A stretch of 64,000 bases of DNA from contig NRSV01000006.1 of the NCBI GenBank assembly GCA_002286855.1, forward strand, positions 248,001 to 312,000, in the 5' to 3' direction. The DNA comes from Bipolaris cookei (taxonomy: Eukaryota > Ascomycota > Dothideomycetes > Pleosporales > Pleosporaceae). The notes below the pieces were generated by a model. The model did not search any database, was not told the origin of the DNA, and worked only from the letters and a program-made list of their open reading frames with translations. The translations under genes were made by a program, and so were the position numbers. Below, in pieces: positions 52,724-63,783 of the stretch (position 1 is its first letter; the number at the start of each line of letters is the position of its first letter).

Positions 52724-54531
52724 ACGTAGTTCACAAGCGAGCGCGCCACTTTGCACCGGCGCGTCGACGTCGAGACAATATTACGTACATTCACTACAGC
52801 TAATAAACTATCGCGATATACCAAATTAATTATCAGAATCGCCGCTATCACTTGCACTATCTATCTCAACTGTGCAGGTACGAACGCTTTGTCCAGTCTG
52901 CTTGCAACGCCCGCACCGCCTCTCTCGTCACACCCTCTTCGACGCACTTTCACCATCACCACAACTACTATCCGCCTGTTCAGCTAATACTTCTTGTACC
53001 TTGCCTACAGTAAGAGTCTCTTCTGTCCGCACGTATCGCCGCTTGCGGCTCTTACGCTTTGTTGCTGTATCTAGAGCCGCTTCAAGGCTACCTACTTTCT
53101 TGCGTAGTAACACCATTTCATGTGCTATCTGTTGCGCACCTTTACTAAGCTGCGCGATCTTTTCGTCTAAAGAGCTTGTAGAAGACCCAGGGCAGTTTTT
53201 TACTCTGTGTCGAATAAGAGTACTTTGAGCCTCTACTTCGCGCGCGTTGCGTGGTGTCTGCGCCTCCCAGGCGGCTACTCGTCGCGGTGACTGTTTTGGC
53301 GTCTGCACCACCACATCAAGCTTTGATAGCACAGCCTGTAGGTCATGTGGGACTATACCAGGGCCTCTAAGCCAGCTTGGATATTCTCCTTTGTGATAGA
53401 CTGCTCAAAAGCAGCCTTAAAGGCTGGCAGGAAGGTTTCCTTGCCGATATGGTGAGTGCGGTTGCGTGCCAAGCCTGAAACAGCATCGCCATACTTGCGC
53501 TTCAACGGCGAGAAGCAGGCGACATCGAGAGACTGCAACATGTGAGACGAGTGTGCAGGCATGCAGAGAAGAACAATATTCTTCTCCTTGCAAAGATTTT
53601 GAAAATCGACAGAGCAGTGGCTCTCGTGGCCGTCGATAATGAGTAGTCGATACCCACCCACAGTACAGCTCTTTGTATGGGTATCAAAGCGCTCTAACCA
53701 CGCAAAAACAAGCTGATTATTCGTCCAGCCATTGGGACTGACTTCAAGAACTCATTCGGCAGGTAGGTTCTCAAACTAGACGTCGATAAGCACCTTGCCC
53801 GCAAAGATAACGAAAGGTGGTAGCCGGCGACCCGATGCGCCCACGCCTTGGATCACGGTAACCCACTCACGGTTGCCTGGCTGTATCCGCTTCTCTTTGC
53901 CATATCGTTCTGAGCCTGTGATAACTAACTGTGATAAAATCTTGCCCATCATAAAGCCAGTTTCGTCAAGGTTGTAGATATCGTCGTCCACAATACCCCA
54001 CTTCTTCGTCGACTCGACTAGATCGAACCAGCGCTGGATAGCCGCTGGGTCCTCGCAGGCGGCTCACTGGTGATCACAAGGACGGCTCCAGCGCGTATGG
54101 AGCTCAGGAGTTCGCTTGACAAAGTTGTCAACCCAGTTCTTGCCAGTAGGGTTGCTCTCCCGCTCATGCAATAGTTTATCAGCCATTGCTCGAACGTCAG
54201 CCTTTGTAGGCGCAAATCCTCGCGCAGACTCTTCAAGAATACGATTAACTATAGCCTCTTCTTCTAGCTTGTTTAGGCGCTTCGAATTCGGTTCACAGTC
54301 GCGTCGGAAGCGTCTTCCAGCGCGTCGATGAGATAAAGTTGTTCGGGGGACGTTATAGACTTCAGCAGCACGCTTTACACTTTGAATACGTTGGGAGTTA
54401 ATATCAAAAAGAGCAAGTTGAAAATCTGATTGATTATAATTATTTGAGACCTGCGTGGTTGAGACATAACGCGTTGTTGTGTCGACGTCGACGCGCTGGT
54501 GGGGAGGTGCTCGCTCGCTTGTGAACCACGT
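52724..54531 (-). mobile_element. full-length Fot1/pogo-type DNA transposon, inactive
   Basis: 1808 bp between TA duplications at 52722-52723 and 54532-54533. Inverted termini share ACGTRGTTCACAAGCGAGCG (R is A on the left, G on the right). This is the longest of the three family members in the window and serves as a length reference for the other two. Confidence 0.92.
52826..54467 (-). pseudogene. Fot1-like DDE transposase with stops and frameshifts
   Basis: Coding sense starts at ATG 54467 and ends at 52826. The order is helix-turn-helix/CENPB region, DDIYNLDETGFMMG, LLIIDGHESHCS, MLQSLDVACFSPLKRKYG, a Lys/Glu-rich coiled coil, and a C-terminal zinc-knuckle remnant. Stops occur at least near 54063, 53778 and 53760, and after the DDE domain near 53355; a frame change lies near 54010. 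The DDE residues can all still be read, so decay seems recent, but no single frame covers the protein. Confidence 0.88.
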
Positions 54532-55213
54532 TATGTCATCATATCACATCCTAAAACCCCTATACTCATTTCACATTAATCTGATTTTGTTTCACAACAC
54601 TACACTAAATCTTGCCATACTTTGCCTTTTCCTTTCCTTCTCCTTCTCTCTCTTTCTCTTTTTCTATGGAAAAAAGAGAGTGTATTGGACGTGAAAGAGG
54701 TGGAGAATTTTTACGCTTCTCCATCTGTGTTAGGGATTTTACTGGCGCTGATATGCATATTCATCGCAAGAGATTTACTAGTGTGGCTGAGAGATGGGGT
54801 ATCGGGTACTAGTGAGTAAAGACGGAGTGAAGTACAATGTTGTATGTGGTTTAGATTGAGGATAGGCAAGGATAGGGTTAGAGAGAGGAGTGGGGAGTGG
54901 GGAGTGGGGAGTGTTTGATTTGTTTAATGGGGATATGGGTAGTATGGGTGTTGAGAGTTGATGATAACGTTGTTTTACTGGGAGCGTGGAAGATGGCGAA
55001 GTGTGGGTGCGGGGTTGTCTGAAGTTGGTGTGACATGTCTGTTTTTTTGCTTGATGATGGGAGTGGAAAGGGTAGTCGACGTTGTTGGTGAATGGGGTTC
55101 GATGTGCAGTTGTGGAGATAATGGATTCGGACATAGATCTTAGAGTTTTCACGTGGTAGAATAGAGATAGTGATGCTGCGTCACTGTTCAACACGCGTTT
55201 CTGTGAAATGTGA

Positions 55214-55612
55214 TTGAGGAGAGTATGTGGTATTCCAATACAAAAACGAGGTTTTTATATCGGAGATGCATCTTTGGAATCTGGTATCGAAATTCTCGCA
55301 GGTATGAGTGTTGGCTCTGCGGCTATCATGTACGATGATGTCGAGGAATTATGCCTGGATGCCTTTTTGTTTCTTGATGATTATCGAGACGAGTGTACAC
55401 GTTCAGATGAGTAACACAGTACGCATTCATTACCAGGCGAGAAGTTTTTTCTCATTGAGAAAGAAAGAACTACTTCTCAATCTATTCTCGATGCTATAGA
55501 CGATGTTGTCACTGCTGATTTACCGGATGAAAATGCTACTGAGACTGAATACCACGGAGTAACGCGATTTGCGTGGTGTTTATCTCATCTCGCAAATCTC
55601 TTATTCATCTAG
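55214..55612 (+). pseudogene. stop-interrupted ORF of unknown family
   Basis: One reading frame reads as plausible acidic protein on both sides of a single TAA (55412-55414). Before it: FYIGDASLESGIEILAGMSV and ELCLDAFLFLDDYRDECTR; after it: PGEKFFLIEKERTTSQSILD and DDVVTADLPDENATETEYHG. Total 132 codons. There is no ATG at the start (TTG) and no recognised domain. It could be an exon of a gene with the stop inside a small intron, but no GT-AG pair of normal size fits, so a decayed gene is more likely. Confidence 0.35.
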
Positions 55613-58600
55613 TTGCATTATCTCGGTGCTTTTCAACGATGGCAAAGAACGCGTTGTCTTGGACCTTTGTACCCCAAACGTCGGGCACCCCCACACCCAA
55701 GCCCACCTTTCGAACTCTGCTACATCGACGCCAACACACAACACCACACCGGATAAACAGCTCTTAACCAACTATTGCGCAAGAACAAAGTGGAGAATCG
55801 CATGATTGTTGAGCGCGTCCTGAAAAAGCCACTCAATACTAAATATGGCGCTATACGACGCAGCTCAGCCGCCCACGTCACTCCCCCATATTTCACAGTT
55901 GTCACTGGCAACTCGACCAGAGTCTTCACTGCGCCAACAACAAAAGTCTTGTCGTGTTTACTCGAAAGACATATAGGCCTTGGTTGCTTAGTAACTTTAG
56001 CGGGCGAGGTCCAGACCCACCCTTTATTGAACACCGGCGTCAAAGTAGTATCGGCGAGGTAATAGTGTACCTTACTTTACCCGGTAACGCCATATAGGCA
56101 GAGGAATTTGTCTTCCGTTTCATACGCTATGAGCGTTGTGGAGGTGTTCAGCCACCAGGACCACATCGCAATGAGTTCTTCAGATTTTTATGACGTGGAA
56201 AACTGGCTTGGAATCGATATCTACTAATGCGAATTCGCATATATCGCCGGACCTAGCACTGTGTCTTGCTAGAGAAGAAGATCTTTCTCGGGTCATAATG
56301 ATAGTGAAACGATGGTGGTGTTGCTGTGGTGCGCTTGCTGGGTTCGAGGGGAGGTTGGTCGTATTCGATCTTACATATTCTGAATTGCGAATGTGGGGCC
56401 TACACACAAGGTGGTACCATTATGTAGCGTGTTGGGTAAGGAATTTGGTGCGCGTTTACTAGATTCCGATGCTTCGAGGTTGGGGATGAACTTGAAGTTG
56501 GTGGTTGAGACGATGGCGGAACGTATTTGTAATGACATCGACAGGTGGGTGTAACGTCCGTAGTTGCACAAGACCTAAGCGGGTGTCTTCCTAGAAATTA
56601 GTTACTTCTTCTCACCGAAGACAGAGAACGTCTAGTTCTTGTGTAGAGTGCACAACACCGAAATTCCACGGTCTCAAAACAAGCAAGCATCGAGACGAAG
56701 CTGAACAGTGCATGGATCTTGCCATGACAGGTCTTGCCAGCCTCCTTTCCAAACTCACAACACGCATGGCGGAATTCACCCTGTCTCACATTGCAATCAA
56801 ACCAAAAGAATTGCGTGGTTGAACCCAAAAAAGTTTCTTTTTTTGGCCGGATTGTTGAGACCTGTGTGGTTCGCTACCAGACTAACTGCCGATGGTAAGT
56901 GCAACAATAGCGTGGGAGAGCACACGGGCTCGGCCCGTTTGTCAAACCTTGACAGGGTAAATGAGCAAAGCCCATTGTGCAGGCCGTGACATAAAGATCC
57001 AGAACTGTCATCTTATTTCCTATCTTATACACATGTGTACATGTCTGTGTTGCCGTGCAGTTACTCCAATGTGCTTCGGACATTTGAGCGTACAGAAATA
57101 GCCCGAGCAGATCAGTCTCGGGTCGAGATGTACCTCATGGCGCGAGCGAGTGGAACTATTCCGGAAAGGTACCCGCTCTAGACCCTCCGGTGCTATTAAT
57201 TGCGTCAGCAGCAGGTTCTAGTACTTATATATTTACGTACTCTCATAATAGTCAAGAGCCAATCACGCCATGCACACTATGACGCAACAATATTGAGGTC
57301 AGCCACTTCTGTCTCTTGAAAAGAATGTTATGCCAAGATTTTTTGCGCATCGTGCTTGATGTGTTGCTCATCGGCTCGTTATTCGTGATCGGCCGATGTC
57401 AGCTATGCCCAGTGCGCACGTATCCCCTGAATACATACGCTTGGGGTCTTATGTTGGACGTATCACGAATGCAGTCAGGAAATTGTATGTCTCTACAGTA
57501 CAGTCGAGACAATGTTTAATGCACTACAGAATTGGGCACACTTATCCAGTGTCATGTGATGCGTGAGATGTAAGTGTCACTGTGGAAGTATCCACTTCTG
57601 CATGCAAGAAAGAATTGGCATAACAATTTTTGCCACGCCACACAATAAAGTTTAGGGAACGCAGTGAAGGCGTCAAGAAAAGCGCGGTGAGGACCTGTGT
57701 GTACGGTAAGTTCCCAGATGAATACCAGTGGAAATGTAGTGATGACCACAGATAGTCGATCGATACATCTTGAACTTCAACAAGTTCTCAAGATCCAGAG
57801 ATGCTGTGATAGAAGATCACAGTGGTTACGACAGCTCATATAGAATGGAAGGACATGCTCCTTCCGGACTTCGCAGGCATGCGCTCTTGGTGACCAACCT
57901 GCTGTTCATGCGATTATTATCCCCTTTCAGTCCTCAGCAATAAGCTTAAAGACGACAGACATCGTGCAGGTTATTGGGGGAGTAAAAAGAGCAGGTTTGC
58001 GTTCCCCAGCCTTGATGCTGATGTTGGTGGCTGGTGGGCTGTTAAATTGAGGCTTCGTGTATCTCCAGTGTATTTTCACCACTGCTCGTCCTATTGGATG
58101 ATCGGTGTTAAATACGAAGAGCAAAGTGGGTAGGCCTGCTAACCAGGTTATGGGTCTCGCCAAACCTCATTGTAGCGCATATGGCCCTTGTAGCTGCATA
58201 GAAATGCATCGAACCCTGGGATTGTACCGCTTCCACTGTTCTCCATGTAAGGCTGTGGTAACCAAAGCTACAGTGCGTGCATACGAGGGTGACATATCGA
58301 CGTGTACCCGTGGCTGTGTGATTGCCATAGCTAGACACTTCTGACAGCGGCTCCTTGCTTGTTTTCTATGCAAATTTCCCAGTCTCCTTAGGATGAGTTC
58401 TCGTAACTGCAGGTAAGCATTGCGGCGTCGCGCACAACGGACAAAAACTTGTCGACTAGGACATGGCGAAGAAGCTTAATGCAAGTCCACCGAGACTCAA
58501 ACGCTATCAAGTACCGGATTTGGGATAGCACAGCCAAAGGGAGAATAGTGTTCCGGTCCAGTGGAGTAGCCAAGTGGATAAGCACGGTGGATCTTCAGGA

Positions 58601-59001
58601 ACTCGGCGTGGTCTTACTCATCATCCTCTGGTTATTGACGAATCCTGTAGCATGAGCGTTGCCCCTTGAGCTGGATTGGGTGACATCGTTGGGTTTGGGT
58701 TCTGACGGCACCTGCAGCCACGCGTCGGCCGAGTATACGCTCCGAAAAGGGACTGGCGCAATATTAAAATAGACTTCCGCCGTTGCCAACGCCGTTAGCG
58801 CGATCATCATCGAGCGGTAGGGCTGTGTACTCAACCATGCAACCTTGTTGCTGACGTTACTCTTTGGGATGTTCACACTATCGACTGTCGTATCCCAGCT
58901 TCATGGCTCGCGTGCGGAGCATGGCAGCTGCCACTTCACGTGGGAGGAGCGAATACTACCGTTCCGACGTCAGCCCTTAGCCATGCACAGAAGAGTTGCG
59001 G

Positions 59002-59008
59002 TATATAA
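59002..59008 (+). promoter_or_regulatory. TATA-like box of the repeat protein gene
   Basis: TATATAA lies 174 bp before the start codon at 59182, followed by a strongly pyrimidine-rich leader. A CACGTG palindrome sits 60 bp further upstream at 58937-58942. Inferred from position. Confidence 0.45.
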
Positions 59009-59181
59009 CTTTCGTCCCATCTCCTCTACGATATCTCACCACTATCGCTCACCTTCGCTTTAATCGTCTTTCCAGACTGACACTCGCTTTAGTGATCATC
59101 TCTAGAAATCCTTTAATACTTAATTTTTCAATCCTCAAAGTCCATCCAACCATCACTCAGCAGTAGAGACAACAAGTCAAG

Positions 59182-61416
59182 ATGCGTTATTCCCTTGTTG
59201 CTGCCGCCATTGTCGGCTCAACAATGGCGGCCCCGAAGTACTACGAGGCAGTCGTCCCATCTGCCTACAACAGCCTGCCTTCTTACCCTGCCTCGCCGCC
59301 CCCGCCCTATCCCACTTCTACTCCATGTGACGAAGAGGGAAAGCCCACTCCCAGCACTCCAGCTGCCGCCGTCTCGACCCCTGCCTCGAGTGCTCCAGGC
59401 TACCCGGCCTCAAGCTACCCGGCGTCTAGTCTGCCTCCCTCCCCAGAGTCAAGCTACCCAGCTTACCCGGCCTCGAGCTACCCGGCCTACCCAGCTTCGA
59501 GTCTGCCTCCCTCTCCTGAGTCAAGCTACCCAGCCTATCCCGCTTCGAGCTACCCAGCCTACCCAGCTTCGAGCTACCCGGCTCAAAACAGCTCAAGTAC
59601 TCCAGCTGCCGCTGTATCAACTCCCGCTTCAAGCACACCAGCGGCCTCATCAAGCACACCAGCGGCCTCATCAAGCACTGTTGATTGCGAGGAATCGAGC
59701 ACTCCAGCTGCCGCCGTCTCGACCCCTGCCTCGAGCGCCCCAGGCTACCCGGCCTCAAGTTACCCAGGCTACCCGGCCTCGAGCCTCTCTCCCTCCCCAG
59801 GGTCGAGCTACCCAGCTTACCCAGCCTCGAGCTACCCGGCTCAAAACAGCTCAAGTACTCCAGCTGCCGCTATCTCAACTCCCGCTTCAAGCACTCCTGC
59901 TATCTCAACATCAAGCACTGTTGATTGCGAAGAGGAATCGAGCACTCCAGCTGGCGCCGTCTCGACTCCTGCTTCGAGTGCTCCAGGCTACCCAGCCTCA
60001 AGTTATCCAGGCTACCCCGCCTCGAGCTACCCAGGCTACCCGGCCTCGAGCTACCCGGCCTACCCGGCGTCTAGTCTGCCTCCCTCCCCAGAGTCAAGCT
60101 ACCCAGCTTACCCGGCCTCGAGCTACCCGGCCTACCCAGCTTCGAGTCTGCCTCCCTCTCCTGAGTCAAGCTACCCAGCTTACCCAGCCTCGAGCCAACC
60201 CGGATACCCAGCCTCAAGCTACCCTCCCTACCCCACTGGCAAAGTCTCTAGCAGTGCAGTCCAATCTTCCTCCACGGCAACCCACCCTGAGGATATCACT
60301 ACGACTTACACCAGCACCAGCACAGTCTTTGTGCCATGCTCTACTTCTATTGGCACAGGCAAGCATTCGTCTGTTATTTATTCCACTTACCTTACGCCAT
60401 CATACACGCCTATCATTGTTACCTCCACGATCTATGGATGCGGAGACAAATGCACGAAGCCAACACCCTCCTCGGATATCCCACACTACCCTGCTGTAAC
60501 TCCTTCGCCCGAGAAGAGCTTGCCTCCTTCGCCTGAGCAAAGCTTGCCTCCTTCGCCCGAGAAGAGCTTGCCTCCTTCGCCTGAGCAAAGCCTGCCTCCT
60601 TCGCCTGAGAAGAGCTTGCCTCCTTCGCCTGAGCAAAGCCTGCCTCCTTCGCCTGAGAAGAGCTTGCCTCCTTCGCCCGAGAAGAGCTTGCCTCCTTCGC
60701 CCGAGAAGAGCTTGCCTCCTTCGCCCGAGAAGAGCTTGCCTCCTTCGCCTGAGCAAAGCTTGCCTCCTTCGCCTGAGAAGAGCTTGCCTCCTTCGCCTGA
60801 GCAAAGCCTGCCTCCTTCGCCCGAGAAGAGCTTGCCTCCTTCCCCCGAGCAAAGCCTGCCTCCTTCGCCTTACTGCCCCTCTGCTGGAGTCGTCACAGTA
60901 ACTGTAACTCAGACTCAGACTATAACAACGACTGTTACTCCCAATGCCTATGAATACAAGTACACTCCAGGACCAGTTCCTTACCCTACTGGACCTAAGC
61001 CATCTTACCCAGCAGGCGCACAGTCTTCTCCTTACTACCCTATCCCAAGCAGTACCTCTCCTTACCCCGCAAGCGGCTACCCAGCTGCCTCGCCTTCTCC
61101 TTACCCCGCAAGCGGCTACCCTGCGGCCTCGCCTTCTCCTTACCCCGGAAACGGCTACCCAGCTGCCTCGCCTTCTCCTTACCCCGGAAACGGCTACCCA
61201 GCTGCCTCGCCTTCTCCTTACCCCGGAAACGGCTACCCTGCGGCCTCGCCTTCTCCTTACCCCGGAAACGGCTACCCTGCGGCCTCGCCTTCTCCTTACC
61301 CCGGAAACGGCTACCCAGCTGCCTCGCCTTCTCCTTACCCCGCAAGCGGCTACCCAGCTGCCTCACCCTCTCCTTACTCAGGAACCGGGTACACCGGATA
61401 CACCGGGTACAACTAG
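59182..61416 (+). CDS. secreted Pro/Ser-rich tandem-repeat protein (cell-wall or adhesin-like)
   Basis: Single exon, 744 residues. A signal peptide is at about 1-17 (MRYSLVAAAIVGSTMAA). Residues about 50-350 hold three imperfect long repeats built from STPAAAVSTPASS, GYPASSYP and SLPPSPESSYPAYPASS, two ending in a SSTVDCEE block. A more ordered segment follows (TTYTSTSTVFVPCSTSIGTG to STIYGCGDKCT, four Cys). Then come 16 octapeptides SLPPSPE[KQ] (about 60504-60870), a short TVTVTQTQTITTTVTP segment, and eight 13-residue units YP[AS/GN]GYPAASPSP (about 61060-61371). The end is Gly/Tyr-rich (TGYTGYTGYN) with no GPI signal. Heavy O-glycosylation and a wall or extracellular-matrix location are inferred. 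Repeat number is probably variable between strains. Confidence 0.85.
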   Translation: MRYSLVAAAIVGSTMAAPKYYEAVVPSAYNSLPSYPASPPPPYPTSTPCDEEGKPTPSTPAAAVSTPASSAPGYPASSYPASSLPPSPESSYPAYPASSYPAYPASSLPPSPESSYPAYPASSYPAYPASSYPAQNSSSTPAAAVSTPASSTPAASSSTPAASSSTVDCEESSTPAAAVSTPASSAPGYPASSYPGYPASSLSPSPGSSYPAYPASSYPAQNSSSTPAAAISTPASSTPAISTSSTVDCEEESSTPAGAVSTPASSAPGYPASSYPGYPASSYPGYPASSYPAYPASSLPPSPESSYPAYPASSYPAYPASSLPPSPESSYPAYPASSQPGYPASSYPPYPTGKVSSSAVQSSSTATHPEDITTTYTSTSTVFVPCSTSIGTGKHSSVIYSTYLTPSYTPIIVTSTIYGCGDKCTKPTPSSDIPHYPAVTPSPEKSLPPSPEQSLPPSPEKSLPPSPEQSLPPSPEKSLPPSPEQSLPPSPEKSLPPSPEKSLPPSPEKSLPPSPEKSLPPSPEQSLPPSPEKSLPPSPEQSLPPSPEKSLPPSPEQSLPPSPYCPSAGVVTVTVTQTQTITTTVTPNAYEYKYTPGPVPYPTGPKPSYPAGAQSSPYYPIPSSTSPYPASGYPAASPSPYPASGYPAASPSPYPGNGYPAASPSPYPGNGYPAASPSPYPGNGYPAASPSPYPGNGYPAASPSPYPGNGYPAASPSPYPASGYPAASPSPYSGTGYTGYTGYN
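60504..60870 (+). repeat. coding minisatellite, 24-bp unit, about 16 copies
   Basis: Encodes PSPE[KQ]SLP. Copies differ mainly at GAG-AAG versus GAG-CAA and at silent third positions (cct/ccc, ctt/cct), and the K/Q order runs K Q K Q K Q K K K K K Q K Q K Q. The alternating pairs suggest that a 48-bp dimer was amplified at the ends and a monomer in the middle. Confidence 0.9.
61060..61371 (+). repeat. coding minisatellite, 39-bp unit, 8 copies
   Basis: Encodes YP[AS or GN]GYPAASPSP. Copies 1, 2 and 8 carry AS and copies 3-7 carry GN, so the GN variant has expanded in the centre. Neighbouring units are nearly identical at the DNA level. Confidence 0.9.
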
Positions 61417-63779
61417 CCTATTGGCCCTATCATAGTAGTGTGAAAGATGGAAATGGTTTCTCTTCTTAAGCCATGCAACAATTTTGTAGCTCTTGCACTG
61501 CAGAGTAGTTACTTCTTCGATCTTGCCTAGTAGTAGCACTTAGCAGTTTTTGTTTCCTTTGTACTCGCGATTTGTTAATCTAATATCATTCCCTGTACAT
61601 ATTCTCAGATCACGGTATAGAACGGTTGTTTATGATTGGAGATGTTTTTATTTGTGTTTTTCTTGGATTTACTTTCATAGATAGCTCTATCAAATCAATA
61701 ACTAACTTTAGTCACTCTTTTAATGTGTCTCTCGCCATGTTGTTTTCATTGCTGGGGATCACGTGCTAATCTGCTCCAGCATCATTGCCGATATTGCAAA
61801 CTCGTCAGCTTTGTCGTTCGATCACATACTCTTGAGGCCCTGGCTCTTGCCACCCGCTAAAATTGAGTTACTAGGCAAAGCATGCGCAGCGCTTCCGATA
61901 ACGCCGAGTAATGGCCGCCCATGTTGTGCTTATGCAGCATAGAAAAGAGAAATCAATAAACAATGTAACCCTATCATCGCGACCCTTCACTCTTGGCTCG
62001 TTCTGGTAATGGTGCCGCATAATCGATAGTCCACGCTCGTATCAGCACGGCAGAATCCAAAGTCACACGCTCCGTCCCAACCACACCTAATCTAGGACGA
62101 AGAAATGCTTCCGCTGAGTACCGCCATCAGGACATATGTAAAGTATGGTTTGATTTGCTGACTCTGTCGGGGTGATGCTGGGAACTAGTCTCGAAGCGCT
62201 AGTAGCAAGTGCACGCGACTCTGCAGAGTGGTGGATCGTTGAAGTTGCGGAAATCTATCCGCCGACGTCCGATACGACATGCGCGAAAACGGGCTTTGTC
62301 GTATACGTAATTCAACGGCTCATTTCCAAAATAGAAACTTGTTTAAATTCAGACTTGCGCAGGCACCTGCTTGTACGTTGCAGCAACGGTTGTTCCCAAG
62401 GCAGCCTATGACGCTTGTGGTGGTTGGATTCCGACCCACCGAGTTTGTACCTTCGTTAAACCCAAGGTAAGGATCAATACGATAGGACTAGGATTTATGC
62501 TTTCAACTTTCGGGTTTGTCAAACCTTGGGGATGGGTACCTGTCAGAATTGTTGTCGCCACGATGTCGCGCATGTGAGTACATGTGCATGTCGATTGCAA
62601 TCTCCTCTTCGTATACACATAACTCCAGTTAAGGACAATGGAAAGTGAGCCGCTCTATTGCGTTTTGGTGACACGTCAACTATGACCAATGTATCGGTTC
62701 TGGGCCATGACGTGAGACGGGGAGTTCTCCATAAAAGCGCCAGTCGCGGGGAGAAATCCTGTCGAGGAATTCTCCGTCTGAGTAATATCAGCCTCCCACA
62801 CGAAGGGCCTCGACAGGGTGACCAGAGAGGAGGAGAAGAAGAAGAAGAAGAAAAGGTATTTACCCTGGCCGCAACCCTCCTTGATACTCCTTTTCTTTCC
62901 CCTTTTTTGTCCTTTCCCCTCCTCTGATTTTCCCTTTTTGTCTCTTCCCCTCTTACCGTCGTCAACGTTGGCTTCGACAAGACTGTACTTCCATGTTTCT
63001 TTACTGCTGCTTTCTCTACATATGTTGCGCGGATAGATCTTTTGAGGCTAGCCACACAATTTTCCTCTCAAAAGCTCTTTAGGGTCTATATCCTTGTCAC
63101 AAAAGTGAAGCCGCTGCTGCCGGTTGATCGACCACTCTGGTGAAGTTGAAGTACCATATTGCCTTTGACGGATGGTCGGATGATCATTAACAAAATCTAC
63201 TATGGACTAAGCGCTGGTTCTCGAATTCGTGAAATCAATACACAGTGGTTTTTCCGCAGATCAGGGTTCTTGCTTAGATTCAGAGTACTGTATTAGATCT
63301 CTCTTCAGGGTACCAAGTAGTTACTCATTTTTGCAGTCTTCATAGTTGCTACATATCCAGGGCAGGGAAACGGTAGCCTGAATGCTCAGTATTACCTGAT
63401 AGATTCAGTTTCGCACTTCGCAGGTGATACGTAGTAGACGGCTTCCAAGATCTCAAAGACTTGGTTTCTTGGGCATGTCCATGTGAAGATTATCAGACCC
63501 TGTCTAAAATTGTTAGAACAGGTTGCCTTTTGCATCCCACCAGTGAAGTAGAGTGTGACACCTTTATAGAAAGTAAATAGTCCAAACGAGTGTCATACTT
63601 TCTCCCTGCGCAAAGAACATGCACTAGAGGCGCCGAACGGGCCAACGCCGGATTACTTCCTCCGACACCAAATATCTGATCAATCTCTACCACCCACATT
63701 GTAAGTAGTTGAGTGCGTGTGAAGTATTGTGTATTCTGATGTGTATGATGATAGGAGCAAGTTTAAATACAGCGTTATT
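61417..63779. other. 2.4-kb intergenic region without a supported gene
   Basis: Short ORFs only. It contains a GAA-rich purine run (62827-62855) followed by a pyrimidine tract (62878-62960). The right end may reach the terminus of the transposon that begins near 63784. Confidence 0.5.
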
Positions 63780-63783
63780 AGTC

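Larger units (their letters stand above)
54534..59181. other. 4.6-kb gene-poor region with decayed coding traces
   Basis: No intact gene. Plus-strand traces include the stop-interrupted ORF at 55214-55612, fragments at 55639-56061 in two frames, and a short protein-like run near 56440-56556. A (GGGGAGT)3 repeat is at 54893-54913. The remainder, 56.6-58.9 kb, shows only short random ORFs. The last 250 bp are the promoter of the repeat protein gene. Confidence 0.5.

Noticed and set aside
60400..60852. Minus-strand ORF encoding a regular Arg-rich repeat (LGRRRQAL units)
   Set aside because: It is the exact antisense of the octapeptide repeat in the secreted protein gene; the 24-bp periodicity keeps every frame open. 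No independent start, leader or composition supports it.
61040..61366. Minus-strand ORF with GSRFRGKEKAR repeats
   Set aside because: Antisense shadow of the 13-residue repeat array in the same gene.
59182..61416. Direct-repeat arrays considered as CRISPR-like
   Set aside because: Repeats are contiguous without unique spacers, lie in a coding frame with period divisible by three, and the genome is fungal.
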